This document shows positions 61,082 through 64,000 of a DNA stretch of 64,000 bases, piece after piece. Position numbers and translations under genes: made by a program. Under the pieces are notes generated by a model. It did not search any database and had not been told where the DNA came from. It saw nothing but the letters and a program-made list of their open reading frames with translations. Positions within the stretch are counted from its first letter, which is position 1. Every line of letters starts with the position of its first letter. Source of the stretch: Geomonas ferrireducens (GTDB taxonomy: Bacteria > Desulfobacterota > Desulfuromonadia > Geobacterales > Geobacteraceae); contig NZ_SSYA01000002.1 of NCBI RefSeq assembly GCF_004917065.1, forward strand, positions 597,897-661,896. The letters run 5' to 3'.

Positions 61082-61456
61082 ATGATGATTCCCGACAAGA
61101 TGAAAGAAGTGATGGCGCACGAAGGCGTGGTGGCGATTGTGACACAGGGGATCGAAGGGCCCCACATGGTCAACACCTGGAACAGCTACCTAAGGATAAG
61201 CGATGACGGCAAGCTTCTCGTGCCGGTGGGTTACATGCATCTCACGGAAAACAACCTGGCGCAGAACCCGCGAGTCCTCATGACGCTGGGAACCCGTGAA
61301 GTTGAGGGAACGCACGGTCCGGGCACCGGTTTTCTCGTTGAAGGACAAGGAACCGTGGTCGACAGCGGCGCAACCTTCGATTCGACGAAGGCACAGTTCC
61401 CCTGGGCGCGCGCCGTTCTCGAAATAAAAGTCACCTCGGCAAAGCAGACCCTATAA
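61082..61456 (+). CDS. FMN-binding protein of the Desulfovibrio type (PNPOx-like split barrel)
   Basis: A 124-residue flavin-binding protein closely resembling the FMN-binding protein of Desulfovibrio vulgaris: EGVVAIVTQGIEGPHMVNTWNSYL, VPVGYMHLTENNLAQNPRVLMTLG and HGPGTGFLVEG align with it along the whole length, ending in the same TVTSAKQTL-like tail (KVTSAKQTL). The fold is a pyridoxamine-phosphate-oxidase-like split barrel that binds FMN as a homodimer; its partner is unknown. GGAGG lies just before the double ATG at 61082. No signal peptide is present, so it is cytoplasmic. Confidence 0.9.
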   Translation: MMIPDKMKEVMAHEGVVAIVTQGIEGPHMVNTWNSYLRISDDGKLLVPVGYMHLTENNLAQNPRVLMTLGTREVEGTHGPGTGFLVEGQGTVVDSGATFDSTKAQFPWARAVLEIKVTSAKQTL

Positions 61457-61527
61457 CACAGCGTAAGGCGTCATTCCGGCATTCCGGAAACCCACGCCGC
61501 AGTCCCCAACGCAGCACTGCACGCGCC

Positions 61528-61567
61528 CTGACGTCCCCCCTTTGCGAAGGGGGGACAGGGGGGATTT
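61528..61567. repeat. Dispersed G/C-rich intergenic repeat
   Basis: CCCCCCTTTGCGAAGGGGGG followed by ACAGGGGGGATTTG, a common intergenic repeat of proteobacteria. It lies between the FMN-binding protein and the terminator. Confidence 0.55.
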
Positions 61568-61590
61568 GCCTTTCCCCAACCCGGAAAAAC

Positions 61591-61624
61591 AAAGGGCGTC
61601 CGGTACATTACCGGGCGCCCTTTT
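61591..61624. terminator. Bidirectional terminator between FMN-binding protein and NrfD-like genes
   Basis: AAAGGGCGTCCGGT (61591-61604) pairs with ACCGGGCGCCCTTT (61610-61623; one G-U/mismatch), followed by TTTT on the plus strand and A-runs on the other side, between convergent genes. Confidence 0.75.
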
Positions 61625-61633
61625 CGCATCTCC

Positions 61634-62659
61634 TTACCCACCCATCTTTCTTCGCTGCGGCCTCGTTGCCGCCAGCGGCTCACGGGCCGCCGTCCTACCC
61701 GTCTCCAGCAGCGCGAATCGAAGGCAAACCGCCCCCAGCGTGGTAAGCGCTCCGCTGATCTTCCTTTTCGCTGGCGAGCGCCCAGGAACCAGTTCCACCA
61801 GGATCCCCGCAACCAGGGCCACCTTCGCCGCTTGCCACAACACGCCCCCCTTCCCTTTTTTCATGGCGGTGGCCGCTTCCGGTGTCGATTGATGCACGTG
61901 TTCCATGGCAAGCATGCAAGCGGCCTCTCCCGCCTTCCCTGCCATGCCGAAACGCTGCACCCCCCCCTCCTCCTTCCGGTCGAGCGGCATCATCTCCAGA
62001 ACGCCCGCGGTACTCGCAACGGCGGAAGAGATGAATAGAAGCGGCAACAGGCGCCTTCGATCCTGCCACAAAGGGTTGGCGCTGTTGCCTAGGAGGACCC
62101 CGGTGTACCCAGCAACCATGAGCCCGCCAAGCGCGGTCGCCAAGTTAGCCGGCTTGGCAGAGGGACGGTCTCCCTGCAGGAGGGCCAGGGTCGCCGCCAT
62201 GCCGGTCCCGGCAAGGGACCACGAACCTACGCTCATGGGCGAAGACGGCCGAAAAACGCGCAGCATGTTCAGAAAACGGCTCATCCTGCCGAGGTCATAG
62301 GTCAAAAGGGCGGGACCAACGGTGGTTCCGAGAAAGGCGAGGACCCGGCACCAGGAGGCCAAGCGGCGTAGCGGCCTCTTTCCATGCAGCGCCGCTGCTA
62401 GAACGGCACCACCGCCCGCCACGCCCCCCATATAGAAATACGCCGGTACGGACCAGATCCAGACCGGCTCCTTGAGAAGCGCCAGCCCGTAATAGTCACC
62501 CGCCTGGGCCGGCAACGACGGCACATCGTGCCAGAGCGGCACGATACCGCCGGCATCCGGTTCCGCCTGCCTCAAGCGCTGCCCGGCCGCCTCGCCGGTC
62601 AGTACCGCGAATTCCTCCTCCATTTCCCTTCCCGTCGTTTCCTTTCGCGCATGGATCAT
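61634..62659 (-). CDS. NrfD/PsrC-like membrane subunit of a formate-dehydrogenase-type complex
   Basis: A 341-residue membrane protein with about eight TM helices, of the NrfD/PsrC family that anchors molybdoenzyme complexes and exchanges electrons with quinones. PVWIWSVPAYFYMGGVAGGGAVLAAA and LLTYDLGRMSRFLNMLRVFRP SSPMSVGSW (in separate blocks) are family-typical. The ATG at 62659 overlaps the ferredoxin stop (ATGA) and has GGAGAAAAGAG upstream; the 26 codons further upstream are not used. It completes a three-subunit operon with the ferredoxin and catalytic subunits. Confidence 0.88.
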   Translation of the reverse strand: MIHARKETTGREMEEEFAVLTGEAAGQRLRQAEPDAGGIVPLWHDVPSLPAQAGDYYGLALLKEPVWIWSVPAYFYMGGVAGGGAVLAAALHGKRPLRRLASWCRVLAFLGTTVGPALLTYDLGRMSRFLNMLRVFRPSSPMSVGSWSLAGTGMAATLALLQGDRPSAKPANLATALGGLMVAGYTGVLLGNSANPLWQDRRRLLPLLFISSAVASTAGVLEMMPLDRKEEGGVQRFGMAGKAGEAACMLAMEHVHQSTPEAATAMKKGKGGVLWQAAKVALVAGILVELVPGRSPAKRKISGALTTLGAVCLRFALLETGRTAAREPLAATRPQRRKMGG

Positions 62660-63453
62660 CTCTTTTCTCCTCCCGCCCGCGATGCGGCTACCGCCGCCGC
62701 GACCATCCCGGCGAGCCCAAGAGCCATCATCCCCCATGAGCCCCCTACCCCTTTGGTCGGGACCGAGGGCGCCGGAGGAAGGTTGTAAGCCTCGGGGCGG
62801 TCCAGCAGCAGAAAGAAGGCATGCAGCCCCTCAGTTCCCGGCTGATCTTCATCATTCATCCCGTAGAGGTAGGCCTCGGTTACTCCCCGCCGGTGCAGCT
62901 CCTCCAGCCGTTTTTTCGCCTTTTCCTTCAACTCCTCCAAGGGACCGAAGGTGATGGAATCGGTCGGACAGGTCTTGGCGCAGGCGGGCTCCATCCCATC
63001 CTTTTGACGGTCGTAGCAGAGCGTGCATTTCCAGGCTCGGCCGTCGTCCTCGCGCCGGTTGATGACGCCGAACGGGCAGCAGACCACGCAGTATCCGCAT
63101 CCGTTGCAGACGTCGGGCTGGACGTAGACGCTGCCGAACTCGGTGCGCACGATGGCGCCGGTCGGGCAGGCTTCGAGACACCCTGCGCGTTCGCAGTGCT
63201 TGCAGACATCGGACATGAGAAGCCAGGAAAATGGTCGCGCCGTGCTCTGCCTGGAAAGGGAAACGCCACGTTCCACAAAGGCGACGTGGCGCCAGGTGGT
63301 CGCTTCGAGATGAATGGTGTTGTCGTAGGAACGGCCGCTGAAAAAATCACCGTCGGCAGGAAGCTGGTTCCACTGCTTGCAGGCAACCTCACATGCCTTG
63401 CAGCCGATGCAGACGCTCGTATCGGTGAAGAATCCCGTAATTGTCGTGGTCAT
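62656..63453 (-). CDS. Iron-sulfur subunit (four [4Fe-4S]) of formate-dehydrogenase-type complex
   Basis: A 265-residue ferredoxin-like subunit resembling FdnH/HybA. Cys-rich motifs are CIGCKACEVACKQW, CKHCERAGCLEACP, CNGCGYCVVCCPFG and CTLCYDRQKDGMEPACAKTCP, enough for four [4Fe-4S] clusters. The C-terminal stretch (WGMMALGLAGMVAAAVAASRAG) is a single TM anchor. It passes electrons from the molybdopterin subunit to the NrfD-like membrane subunit. The ATG overlaps the stop of the catalytic-subunit gene (ATGA at 63450-63453). Confidence 0.94.
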   Translation of the reverse strand: MTTTITGFFTDTSVCIGCKACEVACKQWNQLPADGDFFSGRSYDNTIHLEATTWRHVAFVERGVSLSRQSTARPFSWLLMSDVCKHCERAGCLEACPTGAIVRTEFGSVYVQPDVCNGCGYCVVCCPFGVINRREDDGRAWKCTLCYDRQKDGMEPACAKTCPTDSITFGPLEELKEKAKKRLEELHRRGVTEAYLYGMNDEDQPGTEGLHAFFLLLDRPEAYNLPPAPSVPTKGVGGSWGMMALGLAGMVAAAVAASRAGGEKR

Positions 63454-64000
63454 GCTTCCTCCGTGAGTTCCGTCTTGCCCGCATGCAGGCCGTGCTTGCC
63501 GGCAGGTTTCTCCCGCACTTCCGGCTGGTCGCGCTCAGGCCCTTCAACCTCGCGGTCGACCAAAGGCCCGGATGCTGCCGCTCGCCTTTTGCGCGACCTT
63601 CTCCCAGCCACGATCTGTACGGAAAAAGCCTTGGATTCCTCGATGCTCACGTTCGGGTCCGCGACGAAGGCCGTCAACTCGTTCGCCGCGTCACCCGTGG
63701 AACGGCCGATCCAGCTCCAGTGATACGGGATGCCGACGGTATGGAGCGTCCTCCCCTGCTGGACGAAAGAATGCATCCGCTCGGTAACGAGCACCCGCGC
63801 CTCGATCTCACCCCGCACGGTGCTGACCGTAGCCCATCCGCCGTTTTTCAGCCCGCGCAGCGCTGCCAGTTCCGGTGAAACCTCGACGAACATCTCCGGC
63901 TGAAGCTCGCAAAGCCATGGTACCCAACGGGTCATGCCCCCGGCGGTATGGTGCTCGGTCAGTCGATACGTGGTGGCGATGAAGGGGTAGTCGGGGTCGC
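63450..64000 (-). CDS. Formate-dehydrogenase catalytic subunit, C-terminal part (5' truncated by window end)
   Basis: The frame is open to base 64000; about 183 C-terminal residues are visible. They match the molybdopterin-dinucleotide-binding domain of FdnG-type enzymes: DPDYPFIATTYRLTEHHTAG, MTRWVPWLCELQPEMFVEVSPE, and ANELTAFVADPNVSIEESKAFSV near the normal end. After that about 50 residues of highly charged Arg/Glu/Pro/Lys sequence follow (SRKRRAAASGPLVDREVEGPE, EKPAGKHGLHAGKTE), unusual for the family. The active-site Sec/Cys region lies outside the window. It is translationally coupled to the ferredoxin gene. Confidence 0.92.
   Translation of the reverse strand, partial: DPDYPFIATTYRLTEHHTAGGMTRWVPWLCELQPEMFVEVSPELAALRGLKNGGWATVSTVRGEIEARVLVTERMHSFVQQGRTLHTVGIPYHWSWIGRSTGDAANELTAFVADPNVSIEESKAFSVQIVAGRRSRKRRAAASGPLVDREVEGPERDQPEVREKPAGKHGLHAGKTELTEEA

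Overview
The window looks like a chromosomal segment of a GC-rich, anaerobic deltaproteobacterium of the Geobacter/Geomonas type (Desulfuromonadia). This is inferred from the dense set of multi-PAS histidine kinases, sigma-54-type promoters, an FMN-binding protein of the Desulfovibrio type, a rubredoxin/CoA-disulfide-reductase pair, a formate-dehydrogenase cluster, and uniformly high-GC codon use. No tRNA, rRNA, CRISPR array or intact insertion sequence was seen.

Layout. 1-9953: end of an unidentified gene, then a five-gene signalling run (V4R-like/GAF kinase, stand-alone receiver, receiver-PAS kinase, seven-PAS kinase, receiver-GGDEF-EAL), mostly joined by ATGA-type overlaps. 9974-19672: a small SCP2-like protein and a beta-oxidation operon (acyl-CoA synthetase, 3-hydroxyacyl-CoA dehydrogenase/enoyl-CoA hydratase, thiolase, acyl-CoA dehydrogenase), followed by a soluble kinase and a FadR-like GntR regulator. 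19985-27078: a four-PAS kinase, a Cys-rich mini-protein, mutM, an OYE-type flavin reductase, a small exported protein, a Bax-inhibitor-1 family membrane protein and a CvfB-like S1 protein. 27342-36064: a large dCache hybrid kinase, a creatininase-family amidohydrolase, a 0.46-kb non-coding stretch that may be structured RNA, a small exported protein, and a PhnD-like binding protein paired with a hybrid kinase.

36118-54660 is a copper/silver island, nearly all on the minus strand. It holds csoR-copA-HMBD mini-protein, an FtsX/LolD-type ABC transporter, cusCBA, a Met/His-rich periplasmic protein, a GerMN lipoprotein, a two-component system with an NtrC-family regulator, and an operon of Gly/Met-rich exported proteins. 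Two control layers are visible. One is a pair of CsoR operators around the csoR promoter. The other is a set of sigma-54 (-24/-12) promoters preceded by AT-rich GAATATTC-like sites spaced 20-21 bp apart, found upstream of three separate operons. These shared sites, with the Gly/Met-rich secretory operon they sit near, are the most interesting and possibly undescribed part of the window.

54887-64000: aconitase A, CoA-disulfide reductase with rubredoxin, an MFS transporter, a VOC protein, an FMN-binding protein, and the NrfD-like, ferredoxin and (truncated by the window end) catalytic subunits of a formate-dehydrogenase-type complex.
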